Shown here: positions 22,638-31,636 of the stretch, piece after piece | Layout: each line of letters begins with the position of its first letter | Numbering within the stretch: position 1 is the stretch's first letter | Assembly (NCBI GenBank): GCA_041552135.1 | Contig: JBFELL010000004.1 | Location: 1 to 42,474 of the forward strand | Reading direction: 5' to 3' | Source of the DNA: SZUA-186 sp041552135 | Lineage (GTDB): Bacteria > Pseudomonadota > Gammaproteobacteria > UBA9214 | Length of the DNA: 42,474 bases | Position numbers and translations under genes: made by a program | Notes under the pieces: model-generated | The model's database searches: none | Told to the model about the DNA's origin: nothing | What the model saw: only the letters and a program-made list of their open reading frames with translations

Positions 22638-25202
22638 ATGGGTGACAGATTGACATGGTATGTCTCGTGGCTCGCCTATCCGCTGGTGATGCTTGCCGCG
22701 CTGCTGATGTATGCCGGACTCGAAGCCCGGTTTGACTCCCTTGTCCTCAGTGCCAATGTCCCGGTCATCCTTGGTGCGCTCCTGGTGACACTGCTGGAGA
22801 TCCGCTTCCCGAAACACACATACTGGCGCCCCGGCGTGGCCGAGGTTCGCAACGACCTCGCCTACATGATCACCGTGCAGATGGTCCTGCCGCGAATCGT
22901 TGTGTTCCTGCTGATAATCCCGCTGGTGCAGCCGATACAGGCGACCTGGAGCATCCTGCCGGGCCTCTGGCCGCACGAGGCGCCACTCTGGCTGCAGGCC
23001 GTGTTGATGATCCTGGTTGCCGACTTCCTGCGCTACTGGCTGCATGTCGCGGCACATCGCAACCGCTACCTTTGGCGCCTGCATGCGGTGCACCATTCGC
23101 CGCACCGCCTGTACTGGCTGAATGTCGGACGTTTCCATCCGCTGGAGAAGATACTGCAGATGTTTCTGGACACGCTGCCATTCATCCTGCTGGGCGTGTC
23201 CGAACCGGTTATCGCCATGTATTTCGTGTTCTATGCCGTCAACGGTTTTTTCCAGCACTCCAACATCGAGCTGCGCTACGGCCTGCTGAATTACCTCATC
23301 AGTGGTGCCGAACTGCACCGCTGGCATCACTCGCGCCTGCCGGAGGAATCCAGCCGCAACTACGGCAACAACCTGATCGTCTGGGACCTGCTGTTCGGTA
23401 CCTGGTTCCTGCCGCGCGCGCGGCAGGTCGACGAACTCGGCCTGAAGAACCGGCACTACCCGCTGCGCCTTGCCGAGCAGATGAAGACGCCGTTCACTCC
23501 GGACATCGCCGAGCGCGAGGTACCGCTGCAGAGCTTCGGCCGGCTCGGCTTCCGCTTGCTGATGTGGCTGCGCATGCAGGCGGTCTTCCTGCTGCACGTG
23601 CTGCCCTGGCTGCTCAGGGCGCGGCACCCCGGCAAGGTGCAGCTGAAACTGCTGCGAAGCATTGTTGCCACCAACCGAAAGACCCGCTTCGGGCAGGAGC
23701 ACGCTTTCGGGCAGATACGCTCGTATGCTGACTACCTGCAGCAGGTCCCGATACAGGATTACGAGACGCTGCGACCGTGGATCGCGGAGCAGGAAGAGCA
23801 GGGGGCGCCGGCGCTGACGCGCAAACCCCCTGTCATGTATGCGCTGACCAGCGGCACCAGCGCGCAGCCGAAGCTGCTGCCGGTAACCCGGCCCGCCATG
23901 CGACAGTTCGACCGCGAGCAGAAGATCTTCTCCTGGGTCATGTACCATCACTGCCCGGCGGCATTTCATGGCAGCATCCTCGGTTTCGTCAGTCCCGCCA
24001 TGGAGGGACGGCGACCGTCCGGTGTACCGTACGGCTCGGTATCGGGGGAGTTCTACAAGTCGATGCCGAAACCGTTCCAGCGACTGTACGTGGTGCCGCC
24101 GCGGGTCTTCGACATCGAGGATTACGACATCAAGTACAAGGTCATCCTGCGGCTGGCGCTGGCGGCACCCGACATCACCTCCATGGCCGGGGCCAATCCG
24201 TCGTCGTTTCTGCGCCTGCTCGAGATACTCAATGCCTCGCGCGAGGAAATGATCCACAGTCTCGAGACCGGTGAACTGGCGGATTTGCAGCGACTCGACA
24301 GCGGGCTGCGCGAGGCGATTGCGCCCGCGATCGTGCCGTCACCGCTGCGTGCCTCCTTCCTGCGCAAGCTGCAAGGCCGGCAACAGCTGGGCTACAGCGA
24401 ACTTTGGCCCAACATCCGCTTGCTGACTGTGTGGACCGGTGGCAGTTGCGGTATCCCGATTGCGGCCCTCAGACAGCACCTGCCGGAGATCACCTCGATC
24501 GTGGAGCTGGGTTTCCTCGCCAGCGAGTTTCGCGGCACGATCACCCTCGATACCGGCACGGGCGACGGCCTGCCGACCCTCGACCACAATGTCTTCGAGT
24601 TCGTCGAACGAGCCGCCTGGGAGGCCGGTGAGCGCGATATCCTGCGCCTCGAGGAGCTGGTGGAGGGTGGTGAGTACTATATAATAGTTACCAATATATC
24701 AGGACTTTATCGTTACTTTATGAATGATATTGTAAGAGTGACGGGGCGCTACCGGCAGACCCCGCTGCTGCGTTTCGTGCAGAAGGGGCAGGGCACCACC
24801 AGCATCACCGGCGAGAAGCTCTCCGAGGACCAGGTCCTGCAGGCACTGCTGCAGGCCGAGCAGCAGTTCGGCTTTTCCACCCGCTTTGTCATGACACTGG
24901 CCGACGAACTGAACCCGGGCTACCGCATGTACCTGGAGTCCGGCCAGCTGACAGACGACAGGCCAGAGGAACTGGGGGCGTTCCTCGATGTCACGCTGTC
25001 CGAACTCAATATCGAATACCGGAACAAGCGCGACAGCGGCCGGTTGCAGCCATTTGCCGTGCTGGGCCTGAAACCCGGTGCCGGTGAGGCCTACAAGACC
25101 CACCGCCTCATGCAGGGCCAGCGCGAGGGGCAGTACAAGTACCTGGTGCTGCAGTACCAGAAAGATTTCGATTTCGACCTGTCGCCGTACCTGCAGCGCT
25201 AG
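22638..25202 (+). CDS. Fatty-acid-hydroxylase/sterol-desaturase domain fused to GH3 acyl-adenylating domain
   Basis: The 854-residue protein has two enzymes in one chain. Residues about 1-270 are a membrane di-iron hydroxylase with three or four helices and the histidine motifs HVAAH (136-140), HAVHH (149-153) and HRWHH (227-231). Residues about 320-850 match the GH3 family, which adenylates carboxylic acids and joins them to amino acids in plants: SGTSAQPKLLPVT at about 404-416, then the family block around GLYRYFMNDIVRVTG at 689-703. So it may hydroxylate a lipid and activate it for conjugation. AGGA lies 8 bp before the ATG. Codons for residues 680-701 are far more AT-rich than the rest. 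I know no characterised protein with this fusion. Confidence 0.85.
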   Translation: MGDRLTWYVSWLAYPLVMLAALLMYAGLEARFDSLVLSANVPVILGALLVTLLEIRFPKHTYWRPGVAEVRNDLAYMITVQMVLPRIVVFLLIIPLVQPIQATWSILPGLWPHEAPLWLQAVLMILVADFLRYWLHVAAHRNRYLWRLHAVHHSPHRLYWLNVGRFHPLEKILQMFLDTLPFILLGVSEPVIAMYFVFYAVNGFFQHSNIELRYGLLNYLISGAELHRWHHSRLPEESSRNYGNNLIVWDLLFGTWFLPRARQVDELGLKNRHYPLRLAEQMKTPFTPDIAEREVPLQSFGRLGFRLLMWLRMQAVFLLHVLPWLLRARHPGKVQLKLLRSIVATNRKTRFGQEHAFGQIRSYADYLQQVPIQDYETLRPWIAEQEEQGAPALTRKPPVMYALTSGTSAQPKLLPVTRPAMRQFDREQKIFSWVMYHHCPAAFHGSILGFVSPAMEGRRPSGVPYGSVSGEFYKSMPKPFQRLYVVPPRVFDIEDYDIKYKVILRLALAAPDITSMAGANPSSFLRLLEILNASREEMIHSLETGELADLQRLDSGLREAIAPAIVPSPLRASFLRKLQGRQQLGYSELWPNIRLLTVWTGGSCGIPIAALRQHLPEITSIVELGFLASEFRGTITLDTGTGDGLPTLDHNVFEFVERAAWEAGERDILRLEELVEGGEYYIIVTNISGLYRYFMNDIVRVTGRYRQTPLLRFVQKGQGTTSITGEKLSEDQVLQALLQAEQQFGFSTRFVMTLADELNPGYRMYLESGQLTDDRPEELGAFLDVTLSELNIEYRNKRDSGRLQPFAVLGLKPGAGEAYKTHRLMQGQREGQYKYLVLQYQKDFDFDLSPYLQR

Positions 25203-25217
25203 CCGGATTGCACAACC

Positions 25218-26348
25218 ATGCAGATCGAGCATGTCGATATCCGTTTTCTGAGGATCCCCTTCAATGTGGTTTTCCGGCATGCCTCAGCCGTGCGCAATAC
25301 CACCAGCAGTATCTGGCTCGAGGCGCGTAGCGCATCGGGCGAGGTCGGGCTTGGCGAGTGCTGTCCGCGGCCCTATGTCACCGCTGAGACCCTGCAGGGT
25401 GCGGCAGTGTTCATTGATGCGCAGCTGGCTGGTGTGAAGCGCGATGTGCATGACCTCGGTTCCCTGCAGACATGGGTGTCGGATCATGCGCCGGACATTG
25501 ATCGCAACCCCGCGGCCTGGTGTGCACTGGAACTGGCACTGCTCGATCTGCTGGCACGGGAACAGGCCGAGTCAGTCGAGGCGCTGCTCGAGCTGCCGGA
25601 GATTCGCGGGCCGTATTGCTACACCGCGGTGCTGGGCGATACGGACCTGCGGACGTTCACGGCGCAGCTGGAGCGTTACCTGCAGTCGGGGTTCTCCGAC
25701 TTCAAGGTCAAGCTGTCCGGCCGGCTTGAGCATGACCGGGACAAGCTGGCCCTGTTCCATAGCGAAGGCAGGAAGGGCTTGACGGTGAGGCTGGATGCCA
25801 ACAACCTCTGGGATGACTGGCGGGATGCCGCGGATTACCTGCGGCAATTACCGGGGCCGTTCACGGGGATCGAAGAGCCGCTGGCCGTGAATGACTACCC
25901 CGGTATGAACTGCCTGTACCACGAAACCGGGATCACGATTATCCTCGACGAGAGTCTGCTGCAGGTCGGTCAGGTTGCCGGGCTTGCCGACGATACCGAC
26001 TGGCGGATCAACCTGCGGGTATCCAAGATGGGTGGCCTGCTGCGCTCGCTCGAGGTGCTGCAGGCTGCCCGCCGCCGCGGTATGCGGGTAATCATCGGTG
26101 CGCAGGTCGGCGAGACCAGCCTGCTGACGCGCGCCGGCATGACGCTGGCGGTGGTGGCGGGCGATATGCTGGAAGCGCAGGAAGGGGCCTTCGGTACGCA
26201 CCTGCTGAGCCGGGATATCTGCCAGCCTGTGCTGATGTTCGGTGCCGGTGGCAGGATCACCGGTGAGGCAGACCGGCTTGCCGGACAGCCGGGATTCGGC
26301 CTGGTGCGGGCCAGTGACAGCGGTGAGCTGTTATCGATGGAGCCATGA
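25218..26348 (+). CDS. Enolase-superfamily dipeptide epimerase (L-Ala-D/L-Glu epimerase type)
   Basis: The 376-residue enzyme has the muconate-lactonizing subgroup layout. The capping domain (1-130) is followed by a barrel with FKVKLSG (KVK at 163-165, general base Lys165), RLDANN (Asp193), IEEPL (Glu219/220) and ILDES (Asp244) as metal ligands, and RVSKMGG with the opposite Lys270. Two lysines across the site are typical of dipeptide epimerases and related racemases. It should invert a stereocentre next to a carboxylate. It begins 15 bp after the hydroxylase-GH3 gene and its stop overlaps the YjbQ start. The pairing with a conjugating enzyme suggests that its substrate is an amino-acid-containing conjugate rather than a murein peptide; that is inference. 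Confidence 0.87.
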   Translation: MQIEHVDIRFLRIPFNVVFRHASAVRNTTSSIWLEARSASGEVGLGECCPRPYVTAETLQGAAVFIDAQLAGVKRDVHDLGSLQTWVSDHAPDIDRNPAAWCALELALLDLLAREQAESVEALLELPEIRGPYCYTAVLGDTDLRTFTAQLERYLQSGFSDFKVKLSGRLEHDRDKLALFHSEGRKGLTVRLDANNLWDDWRDAADYLRQLPGPFTGIEEPLAVNDYPGMNCLYHETGITIILDESLLQVGQVAGLADDTDWRINLRVSKMGGLLRSLEVLQAARRRGMRVIIGAQVGETSLLTRAGMTLAVVAGDMLEAQEGAFGTHLLSRDICQPVLMFGAGGRITGEADRLAGQPGFGLVRASDSGELLSMEP

Positions 26349-26758
26349 ACATGCGGGAAGTCATCAGGCTGGCAACCGATACGCGTGAAACGCTGGTCGA
26401 TATTACCGATCGGGTGAGGGCGGTGGCTGGGCGCAGTGGTATCCGCGATGGCCTGGTCAGCGTCTACGCACAGGGGGCGACGGCTGCCGTCATGATCCAG
26501 GAAAACTGGGACGAGAGCGTGCAGACGGATGTCGTCGATTTTCTGCGCCAGATCATTCCCAGGGGCGTCTGGCTGCACGATGCCCGCGATGGCAACGGCG
26601 ATGCGCACCTCAAGGCAGGCCTCGTCGGACCGTCAGAGACCCTCCCGCTGATCGACGGCCGGCTTGGACTCTCCACCTGGCAGAACATTTTCCTGTGCGA
26701 GTTCGACGGCCCGCGCAATGACAGGCAGGTGGTTGTTAGCGTAATTTCCGACAGATAG
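26345..26758 (+). CDS. YjbQ/UPF0047 family protein (secondary thiamine-phosphate synthase type)
   Basis: The 137-residue protein matches the YjbQ family with LGLSTWQNIFLCEFDGPRND near the C-terminus and AHLKAGLVGPSETLPLIDG before it. Family members are small trimeric proteins annotated for a weak thiamine-phosphate synthase activity. At the first active-site block the common HTT is replaced by QGAT (VYAQGATAAV), the form seen in one branch of the family. Its ATG overlaps the epimerase stop (ATGA); a second ATG 6 bp on is also possible. Coupling to the epimerase suggests service in the same pathway, but the family's physiological role is not settled. Confidence 0.85.
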   Translation: MNMREVIRLATDTRETLVDITDRVRAVAGRSGIRDGLVSVYAQGATAAVMIQENWDESVQTDVVDFLRQIIPRGVWLHDARDGNGDAHLKAGLVGPSETLPLIDGRLGLSTWQNIFLCEFDGPRNDRQVVVSVISDR

Positions 26759-27029
26759 GGCAGGAGAGGGCGGGGAGCTGTCACCCTGGCCCGTCATTTC
26801 AACATCCAGATACAAGGGCCGGTGCAGTGGCCAGGCAACCGGCGAGTGCGCTGATCCGGGTGCAGCGGCAGTCTTAACGGGCGCGGTACGCGCGCCTGCC
26901 AGAACGATCTTGCGGGTTTATAGGGAAAATACCGCAGCGCCGCAGACGACCCCGAAGCGGGATTCGTGTGCCCGGTTTGCAAGCTGATATAACGTTGCCT
27001 TTTTCTTCGGGATAGAGCGGATCACGCTA
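26759..27029. other. Intergenic region between convergent YjbQ and subtilase genes
   Basis: No gene is seen in these 271 bp. Weak inverted repeats occur at 26949-26960 (CCCCGAAGCGGG) and 27012-27030 (GATAG...CTATC around AGCG/CGCT), which may help end the two convergent transcripts, but neither has a T-run. Confidence 0.35.
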
Positions 27030-29555
27030 TCAGTTGCAATCCGGGTCATCGGCATCAGACAGTCCATCGCCATCATTGTCGAGCCCGTCACTGCACTTCT
27101 TCCTGCCCCGTTCTGCCTCCAGAGTTACCGTGGTATCGCCACCACCACCATCCGTTCCAACGGCAGTACCAGAGGTCTTGCCCCGGTTCTTGATCCGGAA
27201 GCTTGCACTCGCCGTGCCGGTGGTACTGCCGGTGTCACTCACCTCCAGGGTCACGGTGTAATTACCCTGGCTCGCATAGGTGTGCGAGGGGTTTTGTCCG
27301 CTTGAGATTTCTCCATCCCCGAAGTCCCACATCCAGGCAGTTATGCCGTCACCGGCATCCGGATCTGTACTGAGGTCTGTAAAGTCGCAGAGTCTGCCGT
27401 TGCATGCATAGCTGAACGAGGCCGTTGGTGCGGTATTGGTGGCACCGTCGCCCACCGTCACATCCTGGCTGATGGTATCCGTCGCATCCTTGTCATCCGT
27501 TACCACCAGGGTAACGGTATAGGTCCCTGCGCCTGAAAAGGTATGTGTGGGGTTCTGGCTGCTTGAGGTGCCATCGCCACCAAAGTCCCAGCTCCACGCG
27601 GAAATGATGCCGTCTGTATCGGTGCTGGTATCGCTAAACCGTGCCTCCAGGCCGTTTATGGCGGCAACAGAAAAACCTGCTGTCGGCGATACATTGCCCG
27701 GGGTTGTCAATGCCGCGATAGCCGCATCGGCCTGTATCAGTCCATGACCGGAATCGTGGTCAAAACCGGCAGCCAGCATATCGATGGCGGTATTCGCCAG
27801 TGCAGTATTGATCGCGGCGGGAGTGGCAGCAGGGTCAGCCTGTAGCATCAGGGCAGCAACCCCGGCAGCATGCGGTGCAGCCGCGCTGGTGCCGAAAAAA
27901 TCATCAATGCCGTCATGCCCGTGGCTGTCATTAAAGAAGAATGTTGTATTGACGCCGTCGATGGCGGTGAATTCAGGCTTCCGGCGCACCTCGGGAGCAG
28001 GCAGGGGTGAACCGCCGGCAGCAAACAGGATTGGTGTGCCACCGGCCGACGAGTAGGGCTCCAGCAGCGGGGGGTCGATGCCGTATTCCGGTGTTTCCAG
28101 GAAGAAGGCTGCACCGACAGCAGCGGCACCCGCGGCATTGGCATGCCCGATCAATGTGCTGCTATTGGTCGGGAAGTCATTAATGGTGATGCCATTGCCG
28201 AAGAACACCGCTTTTAGCAGGGAGGCGGGTGAATTGACTGAATCGATATCATCATAGGTGATGGCCACGGTAAACGCTGTTGTTCCGGGGCCAAGGAGGT
28301 CGTCATTGGTAAATTGCAGCACCTCCCATCCCTCCCCGGTAGCGACGTTGTCATTGGCACCGAACTCATACCAGGCAGCGCCGTTCTCATCCAGCAGCAC
28401 GACATCATGGTCGGTTTTTGCGTTACCGAATGGCTCGTCCCATTGCATGGCAATGGTCAGCGTCGCCCCGTAGGGTATGGTGATGCTCTGGAAAAGTTGT
28501 TGCCCCGGCCCGGGGTCGAAATCGTGCATTCGACCCACTCGTTCGTATAACTCATTGCAATCATCGTAAGGCGGAAATATCTCGAGGCACAGGTATTCGC
28601 CACTATCCCTGAATATGGTCTCATAGCCTTGCCGCCCCTGATTGCCTGCTGCCGAGTAATAGGCCACACCGTTGGCAACCACTGCGTCAACGGCCTGCGC
28701 AACAACACCATCCTCGAACATGGGTTCATTGAGGTACAGCAGGTCATCCACAATCACGTCGGCACCGGCAGCCTCCAGTGCGGCAATGCCGTTGGCGAAA
28801 TCGACAGTTGACTGCAATGCCGTATGAAACAGCAGGTCTGCACCGGGCGCGATATCATGAACAATCTGCAGCATTGCCCGCCCTTCGTCGATACAGTAAA
28901 TCAGTGACCCGCAGGCACTTGATTCACCGTTGATAACGGTCACACCGGCTGCGGGGAGATCGCCACTGGTAATATCGCCGGCAGCACCGCCCAGGGTATT
29001 GTAGCTGTCAGACATGACCCCAACCGCTGTGCCGGTTCCGTCTACATCATGGGCGGTACGGGCAATATCAGCTCTCATGGCGACGTCACCCTGGCTGGTG
29101 ATGGACCCGGAATTACGGATGGGAGGGGGCGTGGCATGGATCGAGCGTAGACTGTCCAGGGCTGCTGCCTGCCTGACTGCGGCAACGGGTAGCAGGCCCG
29201 AGACGGCCGCGCCGTAACGACTGCCGTTACGCATACCAAGCTGCTGAAGGTCGTGAAGCAGGGTGGCACCATCATCGATCGCCCTCGCATCGACCTGTAC
29301 TCTGCCCTTGCTGTACTGCAGAAAACGGTCGCGCGGCATGAATGCCTCACTGGCCTGGTTTGCTGCATGCGCCTTGTATTCGTTGAACACCCTGGCTAGC
29401 CGGAATCCGACCCGGGACATGGCGCCGGCCCTGTCCAGCCCTGACGCCGTGGTGCCAGCCGCAGGCATCGCAACATGGTACCCGCCACTGGCTGAAGGAA
29501 GTCCAAGCACGCAAAGAATGAAAGCGGTTATCCTGAAGATATTCAATTGATTCAT
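27030..29555 (-). CDS. Secreted S8-like peptidase with two PKD domains and a calcium-loop tail
   Basis: The 841-residue protein has a signal peptide (about 1-24), a propeptide-like segment to about 170, and a subtilase-type domain to about 615. The Ser block is GTSAAAPHAAGVAALML (Ser557), the oxyanion Asn is in SAAGN (Asn305), and the Asp block is VGVMSDSYN (Asp183). Where subtilases have HGTHVAG, this protein has DEGRAMLQIVHD, so the His is Glu224. Two PKD domains follow (about 622-702 and 709-788), then a tail CSDGLDNDGDGLSDADDPDC resembling calcium-binding loops. AGGG lies 7 bp before the ATG. It should act outside the cell in protein breakdown or binding. The Glu may make it a sedolisin-like or inactive form. 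Confidence 0.85.
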   Translation of the reverse strand: MNQLNIFRITAFILCVLGLPSASGGYHVAMPAAGTTASGLDRAGAMSRVGFRLARVFNEYKAHAANQASEAFMPRDRFLQYSKGRVQVDARAIDDGATLLHDLQQLGMRNGSRYGAAVSGLLPVAAVRQAAALDSLRSIHATPPPIRNSGSITSQGDVAMRADIARTAHDVDGTGTAVGVMSDSYNTLGGAAGDITSGDLPAAGVTVINGESSACGSLIYCIDEGRAMLQIVHDIAPGADLLFHTALQSTVDFANGIAALEAAGADVIVDDLLYLNEPMFEDGVVAQAVDAVVANGVAYYSAAGNQGRQGYETIFRDSGEYLCLEIFPPYDDCNELYERVGRMHDFDPGPGQQLFQSITIPYGATLTIAMQWDEPFGNAKTDHDVVLLDENGAAWYEFGANDNVATGEGWEVLQFTNDDLLGPGTTAFTVAITYDDIDSVNSPASLLKAVFFGNGITINDFPTNSSTLIGHANAAGAAAVGAAFFLETPEYGIDPPLLEPYSSAGGTPILFAAGGSPLPAPEVRRKPEFTAIDGVNTTFFFNDSHGHDGIDDFFGTSAAAPHAAGVAALMLQADPAATPAAINTALANTAIDMLAAGFDHDSGHGLIQADAAIAALTTPGNVSPTAGFSVAAINGLEARFSDTSTDTDGIISAWSWDFGGDGTSSSQNPTHTFSGAGTYTVTLVVTDDKDATDTISQDVTVGDGATNTAPTASFSYACNGRLCDFTDLSTDPDAGDGITAWMWDFGDGEISSGQNPSHTYASQGNYTVTLEVSDTGSTTGTASASFRIKNRGKTSGTAVGTDGGGGDTTVTLEAERGRKKCSDGLDNDGDGLSDADDPDCN

Positions 29556-30284
29556 ATTGTTACCCTGGCTACATCTGCATGGATCCGGCTGCTGGGTTAT
29601 CTGCTTTATGATGCAAGCGTATGTCTTTACCTATCACCCGTATATTGCCCATAAGTACAGTCCGCCGAGCCGGTTGAAGATAATCCCGTGCGGCAGTCAC
29701 TGGTCGCACAGGCAATGGCGTTACCTGCAGCAGCGCGGATGTCGCCGCCAACTGCCACGACAGAGTGAAATCCCCGGCCCTTGCTTGCGCAGCCATCAGG
29801 GTAAACCCGGTAACGATGCAGCGGCTATTCACGGGTATGTCGTGCTGCCAGTGTGTGCGGGTATCTGTAGGTATAAGCGATTATTGACCGTGCATTACGT
29901 GACCGGGATCCCACTATTCGACATCGTGCACTTGCGCCTGATGTCTTTCCCCCCCCTTCACGGGAAGAAGGGCGGTGTACAGGCAGGTACCCGTGCCGCG
30001 GGAGGCAGGACGACGTACAGGGAATTACCCGTGCCGCGGGAGGCGGGACGCCGTGAGCGGCGACCGGGCGCGACCGGGATGCGGGGCGAGAAACGGGGTT
30101 TCCCGTGATCTACCCCCGCCCCCGGCAACACCTCCCTGCATTGCCCTGCCTCCGGCATTCCTGCCCTCGCGGAATATGGGGGATATAGCAGTGACTTCGC
30201 GGGTTGTATGCCCGGTCGATTGTAGCGCAGGGTCCCAACGGTCCTGCGCCATACGGGAACTGGCGGGGACCTGAATCCCCGGAG
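29556..30284. other. 729-bp region with a tandem repeat and hairpins, no recognised gene
   Basis: The part next to 29556 should carry the subtilase promoter. An open frame on the plus strand covers 29557-30108, but it shows no domain and no RBS, and its composition is that of non-coding GC-rich DNA. A 38-bp unit is repeated at 29977-30052 (annotated separately). A stem GCGCAGG...CCTGCGC at 30225-30249 lies just past the end of the small gene at 30285 and may act as its terminator. An 8-base C run is at about 29949-29957. Confidence 0.4.
29977..30052. repeat. Two tandem copies of a 38-bp unit
   Basis: The units begin at 29977 and 30015, both with GTACAGG. They share ACCCGTGCCGCGGGAGGC and then GGGACG or AGGACG. 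They differ at a few bases in the first third. Two copies are too few to assign a class; unequal slippage would explain them. Confidence 0.6.
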
Positions 30285-30563
30285 TTACGGAATTTGCTCG
30301 ATATAGCTGCGCGCAACCGGGGTTTGCACGTAGTAACGTTCATTGTCCTTCTCGACCCAGAAGAAATAATAACCCTTCCCGGGCTCGGATGTGACCTTGC
30401 TGTGGCGTACTTCCCGGCTTTTGACGTGTTCCCCGTCAGCGTAGGTCACCCGGTAATTGCCCTCCATCCAGGTTGCCCGGAGACGGTTCAGGCGGTTCTG
30501 CTGTTCTTCCGTGCGGCCGGCCAGCAGCAGGACAAGGGATGTCAGTAACAGGAATCCAGACAT
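30285..30563 (-). CDS. Small membrane-anchored protein of unknown function
   Basis: The protein has 92 residues: one N-terminal hydrophobic helix (GFLLLTSLVLLLAG) followed by a charged domain (RATWMEGNYRVTYADG, GYYFFWVEKDNERYYVQTP) that looks beta-rich. AGGTG lies 7 bp before the ATG at 30561-30563. A longer form from a GTG at 30570-30572 is less likely. It follows the CDF transporter gene by 30 bp and may be co-transcribed with it, exposing a small domain in the periplasm. I do not recognise a family, and no cysteine or histidine cluster suggests metal binding. Confidence 0.6.
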   Translation of the reverse strand: MSGFLLLTSLVLLLAGRTEEQQNRLNRLRATWMEGNYRVTYADGEHVKSREVRHSKVTSEPGKGYYFFWVEKDNERYYVQTPVARSYIEQIP

Positions 30564-30593
30564 TACAATCACCTCGAATACGTAACAAATCGA

Positions 30594-31520
30594 TTACTGG
30601 TGCCGGCCATGATGCACTTCGACAATTGTGTGAACGACACCGAGTTCCTTCGGAATCAGGTTTTTGTAGTGTTCCGGCGGCCTGGGTGTGTCACTCACAA
30701 CGGTGATTGTGGCTGAATAGATGCCCGGCCCGATAGACCAGATATGCAGGTCGGTAATGCGGTTGTTGTCGACAGCCTCGATGGCAGCGCGGGTTTGTTC
30801 CAGCATGTCACCGGGGGCCTGATGGTCCAGCAGTATGCCGCTGGTATCCCGAATCAGTCCCAGGGACCACCGTGCTACCAGCGTGGCGCCGACAATGCCC
30901 ATCAGCGGATCCATCCAGTTCAGTCCCAGGAACTTTCCGGCAAGCAGCGCGAAAATAGCCAGTAACGATGTCAATGCGTCTGCCAGGACGTGAAGGTAGG
31001 CAGCCCGGAGGTTGTGATCCGCATGCGCATGGCGGTGCGGGTGGTCATGATCATGACCGTGATGGTGACCGCCCAGCATGAACATGCTGGCGCCATTCAC
31101 GATCAGGCCGAGTACTGCAACTGCAATTGCCTGGTTGAAGGCAATCTCGACCGGACTAAACAGGCGGTTGACACTTTCCCACGCCATCAGCAGTGCAAAG
31201 AGTGCCAGCAAGACAGCACTTGTATAGCCGGCGAAGGCATTGACCTTGCCCGTGCCGAAACAGAAGCGCGAGTCGGCGGCGCAGCGACGGGTGTAGACAT
31301 AGGCGATGGTGGTGATGCCGAGGGCGGCCGTATGCGAGCCCATATGCAGACCATCTGCAAGCAGCGCCATTGAGCCGTAGGCGAGGCCCGTGGTGATCTC
31401 GACTACCATCATCGTCGCGGTGATGGCTATTACCCAGAGGGTGCGGCGTTCACCCGGTCGGACCCTGTCCTGACCGAAGATATGGTCGTGTTGCGAGTGA
31501 TGCGTGGTTTTCGTGTGCAT
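30594..31520 (-). CDS. CDF-family cation exporter (DmeF/CzcD type)
   Basis: The 308-residue protein has six membrane helices and the CDF metal sites ADGLHMGSH in helix 2 and HVLADALTS in helix 5. A long histidine loop (GGHHHGHDHDHPHRHAHADH) lies between helices 4 and 5. The C-terminal cytoplasmic domain (DNNRITDLHIWSIGPG) matches the family. The ADGLHMGSH motif and the RRCAADSRFCFGTGKV loop fit the DmeF subgroup, associated with cobalt and nickel, better than zinc CzcD, but specificity cannot be fixed. The start at 31518-31520 opens with a His-rich N-terminus; an in-frame upstream start at 31572-31574 adds 18 residues. Neither has a strong RBS. It should export divalent cations by proton antiport. 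Confidence 0.9.
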   Translation of the reverse strand: MHTKTTHHSQHDHIFGQDRVRPGERRTLWVIAITATMMVVEITTGLAYGSMALLADGLHMGSHTAALGITTIAYVYTRRCAADSRFCFGTGKVNAFAGYTSAVLLALFALLMAWESVNRLFSPVEIAFNQAIAVAVLGLIVNGASMFMLGGHHHGHDHDHPHRHAHADHNLRAAYLHVLADALTSLLAIFALLAGKFLGLNWMDPLMGIVGATLVARWSLGLIRDTSGILLDHQAPGDMLEQTRAAIEAVDNNRITDLHIWSIGPGIYSATITVVSDTPRPPEHYKNLIPKELGVVHTIVEVHHGRHQ

Positions 31521-31636
31521 TTTGATTTGTGTCTGGCCCGCGAGCCAGGCAAAGCCGGCGGGAAGCAGGGGCAATTCTAGCTGTTCAGGGCGTTGCTCTC
31601 TGAACCGCGGCCTGGCAGGACGGTGCCTCTCGCCGG

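Noticed and set aside
21567..24257. Very long open frame on the minus strand opposite the DUF924 and hydroxylase-GH3 genes
   Set aside because: It is a shadow of high-GC coding sequence: its product is full of Gln, Arg and His without a domain, while the plus strand shows clear families.
24675..24740. AT-rich patch as a small inserted element
   Set aside because: The reading frame and the conserved GH3 motif run through it without a break and no flanking repeats are present.
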